DNA from: 38-11 sp964539975
GTDB taxonomy: Bacteria; Bacillota; Clostridia; Tissierellales; Dethiosulfatibacteraceae
Reading direction: 5' to 3'
Length of the DNA: 64,000 nucleotides
Assembly: GCA_964539975.1 (NCBI GenBank)
Contig: CAZIKK010000013.1
Location: 1 to 64,000 of the forward strand
This document shows positions 52,702 through 61,073 of the stretch, one piece after another; positions within the stretch are counted from its first letter, which is position 1; the number at the start of each line of letters is the position of its first letter. The notes beneath the pieces are model-generated. The model was given only the letters and a program-made list of their open reading frames with translations. It was not told where the DNA came from and did no database searches. Position numbers and translations under genes: made by a program.

Positions 52702-53286
52702 CCCCATTTTCTTCAACACTTGTAGATCTTCAGGCGTATTGAGATTAAAAGTAACCCTTCTTAACAGGTCTTCCTCCATACACCCTGTCAAATCAATGGT
52801 ATTCAACCGGATGCTGTCAAAGAATCCTGTTACCTTCAATCTTCCCTCCTCCAGATTTTCTGTGATTGAAGGCAAGCAGCTCTTTGCATACACAGCAAAC
52901 AATGGCTCATAATAGCCATTGACCTTTAGGACTGTGGCGTCATAACCGTCACAGTCCTTGATGATTTTTTGTATCAATTCAGGCTCCCAAAAGGGCATGT
53001 CACAGGCCATGACAAACACATACGTATGAGTAGCATGCATCAACGCCCCATGTATGCCCCCCAATGGCCCTTTCCCATTGTATTTATCTGCTACGCACGG
53101 TACCCCTGGGATATCGTATCTGTCTTTCTTATTCGAAACGATAAAAATCTCATCTGTGTATTGGCTGAGTCCCTCCACACAACGAGCCAACAGCGTTTGT
53201 CCCTCTATTTTTATTAATGCTTTGTCATGACCCATACGATGGCTTTGCCCACCTGATAAAACCGCTCCTGTCAACAACTTTCCCAT
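52687..53286 (-). CDS. mobA: Molybdenum cofactor guanylyltransferase MobA
   Basis: 199 aa. LSGGQSHRMGHDKAL is the GTP-binding loop of MobA; CDMPFWEP carries the Mg-binding Asp. The enzyme joins GMP to molybdopterin to give MGD cofactors. GGAGG lies 5 bases before the ATG at 53286. It diverges from a bis-MGD oxidoreductase gene, its likely client. Confidence 0.85.
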   Translation of the reverse strand: MGKLLTGAVLSGGQSHRMGHDKALIKIEGQTLLARCVEGLSQYTDEIFIVSNKKDRYDIPGVPCVADKYNGKGPLGGIHGALMHATHTYVFVMACDMPFWEPELIQKIIKDCDGYDATVLKVNGYYEPLFAVYAKSCLPSITENLEEGRLKVTGFFDSIRLNTIDLTGCMEEDLLRRVTFNLNTPEDLQVLKKMGLEAF

Positions 53287-53321
53287 TACATCCTCCAACT
53301 CCCTATATTTTAACAAAAAAT

Positions 53322-53350
53322 TTCAACCTTCACCATAAATATGATAAAAT
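53322..53350 (+). promoter_or_regulatory. Promoter of the molybdoenzyme gene
   Basis: TTCAAC - 17 bases - TAAAAT, 31 bases upstream of the ATG at 53382. The -35 is weak. Confidence 0.45.
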
Positions 53351-53381
53351 AAGGCCATCAAAACAACCATGGAGGTCTCTT

Positions 53382-55352
53382 ATGGAAAGAAAAATCTATA
53401 CCACCTGCACAAGGGATTGTCCCGATAGCTGCGGGATGATCGCCCATGTAAAAGATGGTCGCTTGGTAAAACTTACTGGCCATCCGGAACATGGCTACAC
53501 AAAGGGATTTCTCTGTCAGAAAGCCAATGGGTTTATTTCCCGGGTTTACAGCCAAGAACGCCAGCTCAAGCCTCTTTATCGAAAAGGTGGCACTCTAAAC
53601 GGCAGTTGGGTTTCCATCTCTTGGGAAGACGCTCTAGATCTTACTGCCGCTAACATCCAACAAACTCTCAAGGACCACGGTCCTTTGTCTATACTCCACC
53701 TACAGAGAAGCGGTTCCTTTGGATTAATCAAAGATTTAGGCCGTCGTTTTTTCAATCTTTTAGGAGGCGTCACCACCTTGACCGGATCTCTTTGTGGTGG
53801 TGCCGGATCCGCAGCCCATATGCTGGATTTCAATGAATTGACAGGCCATGACCCCACCGATCTCGCCAAAGCCCGTTTTTTGATTATTTGGGGAAGAAAT
53901 CCAGCCGCCACGGGTGTTCATTTTTTGCCTGTCATCAAAGAAGTCCAAAACCGAGGGGGTCAAGTGATCCTGATCGATCCCATCAAAACCCAAACCGCCT
54001 CTTATTGTGACTTTCACATAGCTCCCACTCCGGGAAGCGACGGTGAATTGGCTCTTGCCATGGCAAAAATAATTTTGGAAGAAAATTTGGCTGATCTTGC
54101 ACATCTTGAAAAGCACACCCATGGCTTCCAAGCCTTTAAAAAAATGTTGGATGATCTGGCTTTTAAAGACCTTTGTGGTACTTGCGGCTTGTCATCTGAT
54201 ACAGTTCGTTGGCTGGCCACCAGCTATGCCACCACACAACCAGCCGCCATTTACCAAGGTTTCGGTCTCAATAAATATGCCAACAGTAGTCATATTTTTC
54301 GTTATGTCAATGCTTTAGCCTCGCTTACTGGTCAAATCGGGAAATCCGGAGGAGGCAGCACCTTTATGTATGCTCTGAGAGAACAAGTGGACCATTCTCT
54401 TCTGGCAAAAGATTTTGCCAAGCACCACCGAAGCTATCCAGAACCCCAACTAGCTCGGGGTATCTTAACATCCAAAGAACCACCCATCCACTTATTTTAC
54501 ATCAACGGTGCCAACCCGGTGACTCAATTGCCAGATGCCAACCAAACCATAAAGGCCTTCAAGCAAGTTCCTTTTGTGGTATTAGCTGATCAATTCCTGA
54601 CGGATACAGCTGATTTTGCTCATTTATTTCTACCCGTCACCACGGCTTTCGAAGAAGTGGCGGACGTGGTCTTTGCTTATGGCCATCGTTATTTGGGTGG
54701 CGTAAACCAAGTCATTCCACCATTGGGAGAAGCCCGTACAGATCTTTGGATTTTTCAGCAACTGGCAAATCGCTTAGGCTTCGGTGCCCATATGGCAGGA
54801 TCAGAACAGGAGTGGCTGGATAAGCTCTTGCTGCCGCTGAAACCTTATAGTATGACTCTGTCCCAAATACTTGCCCAACCCGTTGCCAACCCCGTACCCC
54901 CAGCAGTGCCCTTTAAAGAAGGCTCTTACAACACAGTTTCTGGGAAATTCGAATTTGTCACGGAATATGTTGGCACCACACCGGCATCAGATCTTTATCC
55001 TTTAAGGCTCATTTCTAGCATGAATGCCTCAACCATACAAGCCCAACGTTTGGAGAAAGATCACCCTGACACCCCTATCGGGAAAGTCCATCCTCAAACG
55101 GGTGAGAAATACCTTCCCCCCCACACAAAAAAAGCCCTGTTGCGCTCTCCCACAGGACATTTGGTCATCCAACTGGTTCTTGATGAATCGGTCTCCCCTC
55201 ATGCCGTGGTTGTCCACGGAGGCACTTGGATTAAAAAAGGTGGCGGGGTCAACCGATTAACCCAGGACACCCTTTCGGATCAAGGAGAAATGGCCGCCTA
55301 CTTCAACACTTACGTGGCATTGGAGTCGTTAACATCTTCCAACCGCTTATAA
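53382..55352 (+). CDS. Molybdopterin (bis-MGD) oxidoreductase, DMSO reductase superfamily
   Basis: 656 aa. An N-terminal 4Fe-4S site has C9, C13, C17 and C45 (CX3CX3CX27C). The body has MopB motifs (IWGRNPAATGVHF; FYINGANPVTQLPD) and a C-terminal molydop-binding domain (about 545-650). C138 in GSLCGGAG is placed where NapA and formate dehydrogenases have the Mo-bound Cys/Sec, but this is inference. There is no Tat signal, so it is cytoplasmic. No electron-transfer or membrane subunit is adjacent. GGAGG precedes the ATG at 53382; a longer frame is rejected. Substrate unknown. Confidence 0.85.
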   Translation: MERKIYTTCTRDCPDSCGMIAHVKDGRLVKLTGHPEHGYTKGFLCQKANGFISRVYSQERQLKPLYRKGGTLNGSWVSISWEDALDLTAANIQQTLKDHGPLSILHLQRSGSFGLIKDLGRRFFNLLGGVTTLTGSLCGGAGSAAHMLDFNELTGHDPTDLAKARFLIIWGRNPAATGVHFLPVIKEVQNRGGQVILIDPIKTQTASYCDFHIAPTPGSDGELALAMAKIILEENLADLAHLEKHTHGFQAFKKMLDDLAFKDLCGTCGLSSDTVRWLATSYATTQPAAIYQGFGLNKYANSSHIFRYVNALASLTGQIGKSGGGSTFMYALREQVDHSLLAKDFAKHHRSYPEPQLARGILTSKEPPIHLFYINGANPVTQLPDANQTIKAFKQVPFVVLADQFLTDTADFAHLFLPVTTAFEEVADVVFAYGHRYLGGVNQVIPPLGEARTDLWIFQQLANRLGFGAHMAGSEQEWLDKLLLPLKPYSMTLSQILAQPVANPVPPAVPFKEGSYNTVSGKFEFVTEYVGTTPASDLYPLRLISSMNASTIQAQRLEKDHPDTPIGKVHPQTGEKYLPPHTKKALLRSPTGHLVIQLVLDESVSPHAVVVHGGTWIKKGGGVNRLTQDTLSDQGEMAAYFNTYVALESLTSSNRL

Positions 55353-55855
55353 ATGACTTTGTTGGCCAAATAAGCCCCTAATGCTCCTAACCCGTATATC
55401 AACAGACACAGCACAACGAGGAAAACCCAACCTCCCGTGAGGCGGTACAAAGCATTGCCTGTGAAATAATAAGCCACAAAAAAGGTCCAAAGTACGGCAT
55501 AGGTAGGGTAAAAAGCGACTGACACAATCATTTTCCATAATTTATGGTAATTTCTGACCAATATCCAAGCGGTCAACTCAGCAGAAACACCCGTAAGAAA
55601 AATGGCCATAGCCATGAAAATTGTGACTGGTGCCATTAAAACGGCAAACACTGTGCTGGCCGCTGTCATCACACCCATTTTTCCAACCTTTCGAACCGGA
55701 ATAAAAACCATGAACCCCAAAAACGGAGCAAAAATCACAAATTTATGCCCCGGTACTGGGAAAAAACTTCCAACAAAATAAAACACATACCCAATCACCA
55801 CTGTCAATGCTGCCACAATGGCGATCAGTGTAATCTCTTTAACCGTATACTTCAT
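55310..55855 (-). CDS. ECF transporter S-component-like membrane protein
   Basis: 181 aa, about five or six hydrophobic helices, starting MKYTVKEITLIAIVAALTVV, the typical opening of vitamin-binding S components. The GSFFPVPGHKFVIFAPFLGF loop is also S-component-like. The ligand cannot be deduced. The gene overlaps the 3' end of the molybdoenzyme gene by 43 bases on the opposite strand. AAGGAG precedes the ATG; the tiny reading frame at 55884-55994 lies directly upstream. Confidence 0.65.
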   Translation of the reverse strand: MKYTVKEITLIAIVAALTVVIGYVFYFVGSFFPVPGHKFVIFAPFLGFMVFIPVRKVGKMGVMTAASTVFAVLMAPVTIFMAMAIFLTGVSAELTAWILVRNYHKLWKMIVSVAFYPTYAVLWTFFVAYYFTGNALYRLTGGWVFLVVLCLLIYGLGALGAYLANKVIYKRLEDVNDSNAT

Positions 55856-55883
55856 CCTGTCAACGCTCCTTTAGTTTGCTTTT

Positions 55884-55994
55884 CTAAAACAATCGATTGA
55901 ACAAGGCATAAATCCCAAGTCCTGCTGCCAGCAGGAGATAAATCAACATTCAAGGGGGGCACTTTTTATACCATGGCGCCTTCATTTTTGTCAT
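55884..55994 (-). CDS. Candidate 36-residue selenoprotein with CPPU motif and one membrane helix
   Basis: The frame starts at ATG 55992-55994 behind AAAGG, 13 bases after the GGDEF/HD-GYP gene. It reads MTKMKAPWYKKCPP, then TGA (55950-55952), then in the same frame a hydrophobic helix of 21 residues beginning MLIYLLLAAGLG and ending FNRLF, then TAG. If TGA is read as selenocysteine the motif is C-P-P-U, the redox CXXU form. The part after TGA has its own ATG but no ribosome site. A hairpin at 55920-55936 fits the bacterial SECIS layout. Alternatives are a 14-aa peptide plus a coupled 21-aa peptide, or chance. Confidence 0.4.
55920..55936 (-). promoter_or_regulatory. SECIS-like hairpin downstream of the in-frame TGA
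   Basis: In the mRNA sense TCCTGCT-GGC-AGCAGGA: 7-bp perfect stem, 3-base loop opening with GG. The loop begins 20 bases after the TGA. Bacterial SECIS models ask for a loop 16-37 bases after UGA with a G among its first two bases. No T-run follows, so it is not a terminator. Confidence 0.45.
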
Positions 55995-56007
55995 GATTCT
56001 CATCCTT

Positions 56008-59000
56008 TCACGAAATAACTTCAATAAATGTCTCTACGATAGGAGCATCAAATTGAGTGCCTGCACATCGTTTCAATTCTTCAATGGCTTCCTCTTTGGT
56101 TTTTGGTTTCTGATAGGGACGATCTGCTGTCATGGCTTCAAAAGCATCTGCGACGGCTATAATTCTAGAGTTTAATGGCACCTCTTCCCCGACCAATCCT
56201 TCTGGGTAACCCTTTCCGTCCATCCGCTCATGATGATACAATACATCTTCAGCCAAAGCCGCATATTCATCTACTGATTTCAATATTTGATAACTGGTTT
56301 CCGGGTGGCGTTTCACGATTTCAAATTCATCCGGTGTCAATCGACCTTTCTTGTTCAACAGTTCAGGCGGCACCATAATCTTGCCGATATCATGCAACAC
56401 GCCAGCCACTCTCAACGCCTCTACTTGTCTGTCATCCATTCCCATGGCCTTACCTAGAGCCACACAATATTGAGACACTCTCTCCGTATGAATTTGCTCT
56501 TGATCGTATTTCATGTTGATGTTTTTTAGAACCGTTTCGATGGTTTTGCTACGCATAATCTTTCCATATCTCAACTTGTCTTTGTACATATTGTTGTCCG
56601 CAATGGTCATCACTTCCTTAATGCCCACCTCTGAAGATTCTTTCACTGCGTACCCCACAGCCAAAGACACGATCACCGTTTCTAGCTTGATCTGTTCGGC
56701 ATGTTGAAGGATCCGCATCTTGACATTCTTTGCCTGACTTTCAGTGGTTTTAGGCAATAGAAGAAGAAATTCGTCTCCTCCCATACGTCCAATAATGTCA
56801 TCCTCCCGGCAAATAGTTTTTAACATGTCTGCCACCTGTTTAAGCAACCGATCTCCCATTTCATGGCCAAAAGCATCGTTGGTCAATTTTAGCCCATTTA
56901 CATCCACCGCCATCACAGCAAAAGGCAGATTTCTTGCCACATCCAATCGTTGGATAGAGTCTTCCATATAACGTCGGTTGTAAAGCCCTGTCAGGTGGTC
57001 GTGGAAACTGAGATACTCGATCTCTCTCAGTTTTTCACGCTTATCTGTAAAATCTCTGAAGACGATTACCACTCCCGTAATTCTGTCTTCCTTATTTCTT
57101 ATGGGTGCTGCGCTGTCCTCAATAGGCAACGCTTCTCCCGATTTAGAAATCAACAAGGTATGGTTTTCCAACTCAATGATTTGCCCTGTCTCCAAGACTC
57201 TAGCGACTGGATTCTCGCAAGGATCTCCTGTGTATTCATTCACAATATTGAACACGCGGTACGAAGGCTTGCCCAAAGCCTCCTCAATGGTCCAGCCTGT
57301 CAACTTCTCTGCAATGGGATTCATGATTCTGATATGACCATTATTATCCGTTGCAATGACCGCATCCCCAACTGATAGCAAAGTGGTTCTAAATTGCTCT
57401 TTTTCGATATAAATGGCTTGTTCCATCTGGAGCCTTTCAGTGATGTCAATAAAAGTCACGACAGATCCAACCAATTGATTGTCAACAAACTGAGGATATA
57501 CAAAATAGTTCACATGGAAAAATGTACCGTCTTTTCGCCAAAAAATCTCGTCTTGAACTTGAATATTCTTTCCTTCAGCAATAGCTTGGGTCATTTTACA
57601 AGCATCCTCGGGATATGGTGTGCCGTCTTCATGGGAATGATGGATTTTAACATGCAAATTATGCCCAACCAACTCTTCCTGTCTGTCATATCCTAGCATT
57701 TTCAAACTGCTTTGGTTACAAAAAGTCATTTTACCCTCTAAGTCCAGTCCCATGATCCCTTCCGCTGCAGAGTCCAAAATAAGTTGCAGTTCATCTTTTT
57801 GCTCATGTAGTTGATGATTGGCTTCTCTTAATGCTAATCTCTTTTCTCGCCGTTCTTTTGCTAGCCAGATACCATTCATCAATAAAATCAACTCATTGAC
57901 ATCTTGATCTAGGTAAGCTTGCTCTTTGTTGGCCACAGCTACTGCAGCCACGATTTTACCTTCCATATAGATAGGAATAGACAAAAACCGAGTAATCGCC
58001 ACATGTCCGACTGGATAACCTCTTTTATGCGAACCTGGTGATTGGTAGTCATTGTCAATAATGGGTTTGCCCTGTCTAACCACTTCGCCCCATAAGCCGG
58101 TCTCATTTAGGTGGTACACTGTTGGTTTATCTACTTCGTCACACAGAGGCATCGCTTCTCCAGACCAAGTTTCCAAATGAAAGGTTTCTTGTTCTTCGTC
58201 ATAAGCAAAAATGTACCCATAACTGCTTTCTGTCAGTTCTAAGGCTTTCTTCAAAGCATAGGTCAGCTGCTCCTCTGTTGAATCAAACTCTTTTAACAAC
58301 ACATCTACCAGCATAACATTGCGAACTTTGCTTTTTTCTTCAGCTTCAATGGCTTTCACTTGGTCGGTAACATCTTCCAAATAAGCACCGACCCCAAAAC
58401 TGTCATCCATCATGGCAATAGGAAATTTCGTTAATTTAACCAAACGACCACGCCACATGGTTTGCCGTACGACTGTGTCTCTTTTCTCCAAAGCTTCCAA
58501 ATCCGTCTCCGTTATAAAATCTGCAAAGTCTTTTTCTGCCAAGTGATACGCATCTTTGCCCATTACATCAGCTTCTGTTGTGTCGAAAAAATTCTCGAAG
58601 GCCTGATTCACAAACACATACTTTAATTGACTATCTTTCAGATAAGTCAAACGGTTATCTGCATCTATAAAATTCTTTCTCAGGTTGTTAAAATTATGTA
58701 GGGCTTTACTCTGATACTCCAAAAGGTTGTTCTTCTTTTTTGTCAAATATATAAACGCACCCGCCCCCAAAATTAAAACGCCCGCCAAACCCAACACACC
58801 AAAAGTCATGCGCCTATTTGAGCGGGCCAACACTATTTCCGCAGTAACATCATGAATGATAGAGTACAACATCTCCCTATCCCCATACCTATAGGGATAA
58901 GAATAAACCTCTACCTCTCTTAGGGAACCATCTGCCAACCGATGGGTAAACAAGAAATAATTCCGTGCCTGCTCCACTGCCAAGGCCATTTCTTCAATGG

Positions 59001-59265
59001 TTTCCTCAGGTGACAACGTGTTGATGTCTGTAATCTTCATTTGTGTCAGTTGATCACCTGTGTAGCCATAGAATTTCTCCGCCGCTTGATTGGCATACAC
59101 AATCTCCCCTGAGCCAGAATCAATCAACAACATAACAGACCCATGGCCATCAAACATATTGTTGAAATCCGGTTCCAAAGTGGTGCCATAGCCTACTATC
59201 GTAAAGGTTGACAACAGCATCACGAACATCCACGCAACAAAGCCATTTTTAAGCCACTTTTCCAT
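56008..59265 (-). CDS. Multi-sensor GGDEF / HD-GYP cyclic-di-GMP protein
   Basis: 1085 aa. First helix at about 10-28, an extracytoplasmic PAS domain (35-150), a second helix (about 153-173, VLGLAGVLILGAGAFIYL), then PAS, GAF (about 300-470), PAS and PAS domains. A GGDEF domain follows with intact GRMGGDEF and an RxxD (REDD) five residues before it. The HD-GYP domain has HDIGK and HHERMDGKGYPEGL. Both synthesis and breakdown of c-di-GMP are therefore possible. It is the first gene of a unit with the tiny frame and the ECF-like gene. Confidence 0.9.
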   Translation of the reverse strand: MEKWLKNGFVAWMFVMLLSTFTIVGYGTTLEPDFNNMFDGHGSVMLLIDSGSGEIVYANQAAEKFYGYTGDQLTQMKITDINTLSPEETIEEMALAVEQARNYFLFTHRLADGSLREVEVYSYPYRYGDREMLYSIIHDVTAEIVLARSNRRMTFGVLGLAGVLILGAGAFIYLTKKKNNLLEYQSKALHNFNNLRKNFIDADNRLTYLKDSQLKYVFVNQAFENFFDTTEADVMGKDAYHLAEKDFADFITETDLEALEKRDTVVRQTMWRGRLVKLTKFPIAMMDDSFGVGAYLEDVTDQVKAIEAEEKSKVRNVMLVDVLLKEFDSTEEQLTYALKKALELTESSYGYIFAYDEEQETFHLETWSGEAMPLCDEVDKPTVYHLNETGLWGEVVRQGKPIIDNDYQSPGSHKRGYPVGHVAITRFLSIPIYMEGKIVAAVAVANKEQAYLDQDVNELILLMNGIWLAKERREKRLALREANHQLHEQKDELQLILDSAAEGIMGLDLEGKMTFCNQSSLKMLGYDRQEELVGHNLHVKIHHSHEDGTPYPEDACKMTQAIAEGKNIQVQDEIFWRKDGTFFHVNYFVYPQFVDNQLVGSVVTFIDITERLQMEQAIYIEKEQFRTTLLSVGDAVIATDNNGHIRIMNPIAEKLTGWTIEEALGKPSYRVFNIVNEYTGDPCENPVARVLETGQIIELENHTLLISKSGEALPIEDSAAPIRNKEDRITGVVIVFRDFTDKREKLREIEYLSFHDHLTGLYNRRYMEDSIQRLDVARNLPFAVMAVDVNGLKLTNDAFGHEMGDRLLKQVADMLKTICREDDIIGRMGGDEFLLLLPKTTESQAKNVKMRILQHAEQIKLETVIVSLAVGYAVKESSEVGIKEVMTIADNNMYKDKLRYGKIMRSKTIETVLKNINMKYDQEQIHTERVSQYCVALGKAMGMDDRQVEALRVAGVLHDIGKIMVPPELLNKKGRLTPDEFEIVKRHPETSYQILKSVDEYAALAEDVLYHHERMDGKGYPEGLVGEEVPLNSRIIAVADAFEAMTADRPYQKPKTKEEAIEELKRCAGTQFDAPIVETFIEVIS

Positions 59266-59315
59266 GTCCCATCCTTGTTATTAACGTATTTTGTCATCCA
59301 TTCAATCTTTCTACT

Positions 59316-59344
59316 ATTTTACAAAATATTAGCAAATCCGTCAA
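59316..59344 (-). promoter_or_regulatory. Sigma-A promoter of the GGDEF/HD-GYP gene
   Basis: Minus strand TTGACG - 17 bases - TAAAAT, 51 bases upstream of the start at 59265. Confidence 0.7.
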
Positions 59345-59374
59345 ATTCAAATTTGCTAAAGGGTTGTGCCCATC

Positions 59375-59404
59375 AAAAAAACAGCGGGTAAAACCCGCTG
59401 TTTT
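59375..59404 (-). terminator. Intrinsic terminator after the DUF5320 gene
   Basis: AAAACAGCGGGT-AAA-ACCCGCTGTTTT, 12-bp stem, with more T on the minus strand (A run at 59375-59380). Confidence 0.85.
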
Positions 59405-59406
59405 CT

Positions 59407-59688
59407 CTACGCCTCTGTGTCTTGACTCAAAGCCTTTTCAATCCACTCCAACTGTGATTCCAACCACTCTTTTTCCAAAGTCAATTGTTCTTTCTCACTA
59501 ATCTGTGGCCCTATGTATCTTCCAAAACCTCTTCTACAGCCAAAACCATATCCCCGAGGATTTCCATAGCCTCTGCCGTAGCCCAAACCATAACCGTAAT
59601 TGGGTGCGGCCACTCCCGCACAGACTCCCCTTCCTCTTCCAGTCAGAGGACCTTGTCCGACTGGGCCAGTTCCATCTCTTCTTGGCAT
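59407..59688 (-). CDS. DUF5320 domain protein
   Basis: 93 aa. MPRRDGTGPVGQGPLTGRG is the DUF5320 signature. A Gly/Tyr-rich middle with two cysteines and a C-terminal helix (KEQLTLEKEWLESQLEWIEK) follow. AAGGAGG lies 7 bases before the ATG at 59688. Homologues often sit beside NifX/NafY-like or Mrp-type metal-cofactor genes in anaerobes, but none is adjacent here; function unknown. Confidence 0.8.
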   Translation of the reverse strand: MPRRDGTGPVGQGPLTGRGRGVCAGVAAPNYGYGLGYGRGYGNPRGYGFGCRRGFGRYIGPQISEKEQLTLEKEWLESQLEWIEKALSQDTEA

Positions 59689-59710
59689 TTCTTTCACCTC
59701 CTTCATTATA

Positions 59711-59757
59711 GGCATATGCCCATTACAATTATATTGTATCATATAATGGGTATATGT
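59711..59757. promoter_or_regulatory. Imperfect inverted repeat around the DUF5320 promoter
   Basis: CATATGCCCATTA (59713-59725) faces TAATGGGTATATG (about 59745-59757), 12 of 13 positions pairing. The left arm includes the 10-bp palindrome GGCATATGCC (59711-59720). It brackets the promoter at 59733-59760 and may be an operator. Confidence 0.5.
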
Positions 59758-59760
59758 CAA
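59733..59760 (-). promoter_or_regulatory. Sigma-A promoter of the DUF5320 gene
   Basis: Minus strand TTGACA - 16 bases - TACAAT, 45 bases upstream of the ATG. Confidence 0.65.
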
Positions 59761-59811
59761 TAACTAGGTTGTATTTTATTTTATACAATCGCAAATATTT
59801 ATAAACTCCTC

Positions 59812-59840
59812 TTGATTCTTTATTTAGAGTATGTTAATAT
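59812..59840 (+). promoter_or_regulatory. Sigma-A promoter of the alcohol dehydrogenase gene
   Basis: TTGATT - 17 bases - TAATAT, 41 bases upstream of the ATG at 59881. Confidence 0.65.
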
Positions 59841-59880
59841 ATAGACAAATATTGATAATAAATTAACAAAGAGGTGTTTT

Positions 59881-60942
59881 ATGAAAGGTTTTGGCGTATT
59901 TGAAAAAGGCAAAGTAGGTTGGATGGATAAGCCGGAATATGTTTGTGGTCCGGACGATGCCATCGCCCGTCCATTGGCCATTTCACCCTGTTCTTCCGAT
60001 GTACATTCCGCATACGAGATGGAAGGACCTTGGTTAGAAAATAGAATTCTTGGTCACGAATCGGTGGGAGAAATTGTCGAAGTAGGTGAAAATGTAAAAG
60101 ATTTCAAAGTAGGGGACAAAGTGGTCATTCCATGCACCACGCCTACTTGGAAGCATCCTGATATTCAAGATGGCACACACCAAGATGCCGGTGGCATGTT
60201 CACGGCCATTAACTTCTCCAACTATGAAGATGGCACTTTCGCTGAAAGAATCAAAATCCGATCCGCAGACATGAATTTGGCTTTGCTGCCAGAAAACGTG
60301 TCTCTAGAAGCCGCTGTAATGGCTACAGATATGATGACGACCGGCTTTTATGGTTCAGAATTAGCCGATGTCAAATTTGGTGATACCGTTGTAGTCTTCG
60401 GCATTGGCCCTGTTGGGTTAATGGCGGTAGCAGGCGCGAAACTCAGCGGTGCTGCTAAATTGATCGCCATTGGAACACGCCCCAATTGTGTGGAACTAGC
60501 AAAAGAATACGGTGCCACAGACATTGTCAGCTATAAAGATGGTGACTTGATTGAACAAATCATGGCCCTTACTGGCGGGAAAGGCGCCGATGCAGCCATC
60601 GTTGCCGGTGGTGGAGCAGAAGCCCTTAACAACGCCATTGCCGTTGTCAAATGCGGGTACGGCAATATCGGCATGCTGGAAGTCATTACTGAAACAGAAA
60701 TGCTGACCATCCCTAACGCTTATATTGGCGGATTCTTGTCTCACAAGACCATTAAAGGTGGCTTGTGTCCTGGCGGTAGAAAGCGTATGGAAAGATTGTT
60801 GGCCATGATCCAAACAGGTCGAGTAGATCCAAGCAAAATGATCACGCACCGCTTCAAGGGTTTGGAATCTATAGAAGAAGCTTTCCACTTGATGGCGGAC
60901 AAACCAAGAGATCTTATCAAACCAATTGTCATCATGGATTAA
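59881..60942 (+). CDS. Zinc-dependent NADP(H) secondary alcohol dehydrogenase (T. brockii/C. beijerinckii type)
   Basis: 353 aa, almost the length of Thermoanaerobacter TbADH and clearly alignable over its whole length. Catalytic zinc ligands C37, H58, E59 and D149 are present. FGIGPVGLMAVAGA is the Rossmann loop, and GTR (197-199) matches the GSR that gives TbADH its NADP preference. The enzyme interconverts small ketones or aldehydes and secondary alcohols. It is monocistronic with its own promoter and terminator. Substrate range is inferred from the family. Confidence 0.9.
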   Translation: MKGFGVFEKGKVGWMDKPEYVCGPDDAIARPLAISPCSSDVHSAYEMEGPWLENRILGHESVGEIVEVGENVKDFKVGDKVVIPCTTPTWKHPDIQDGTHQDAGGMFTAINFSNYEDGTFAERIKIRSADMNLALLPENVSLEAAVMATDMMTTGFYGSELADVKFGDTVVVFGIGPVGLMAVAGAKLSGAAKLIAIGTRPNCVELAKEYGATDIVSYKDGDLIEQIMALTGGKGADAAIVAGGGAEALNNAIAVVKCGYGNIGMLEVITETEMLTIPNAYIGGFLSHKTIKGGLCPGGRKRMERLLAMIQTGRVDPSKMITHRFKGLESIEEAFHLMADKPRDLIKPIVIMD

Positions 60943-60960
60943 TGCTCTGTTGAACAAATG

Positions 60961-60990
60961 AATGCCATGGCCTAAGGCCATGGCATTTTT
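60961..60990 (+). terminator. Intrinsic terminator of the alcohol dehydrogenase gene
   Basis: AATGCCATGGCC-TAA-GGCCATGGCATT, 12-bp perfect stem followed by TTT and a T-rich tail. Confidence 0.9.
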
Positions 60991-61073
60991 ATTGTTTAGG
61001 AACAAACCAACCCACCCCCACGTCCAACTGATAGAGTAATCTCTACGCTACATTTCAAAGCCAGGAGGTAAAT

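Noticed and set aside
55920..55936. Hairpin read as an intrinsic terminator after the HD-GYP gene
   Set aside because: No T-run on either strand next to the stem, and the frame continues through it.
55954..55959. Run of six G (C on the coding strand) as a frameshift site before the TGA
   Set aside because: Removing one base leads at once to another stop, and adding one gives a polar sequence without the hydrophobic helix; the undisturbed frame is the one that makes sense.
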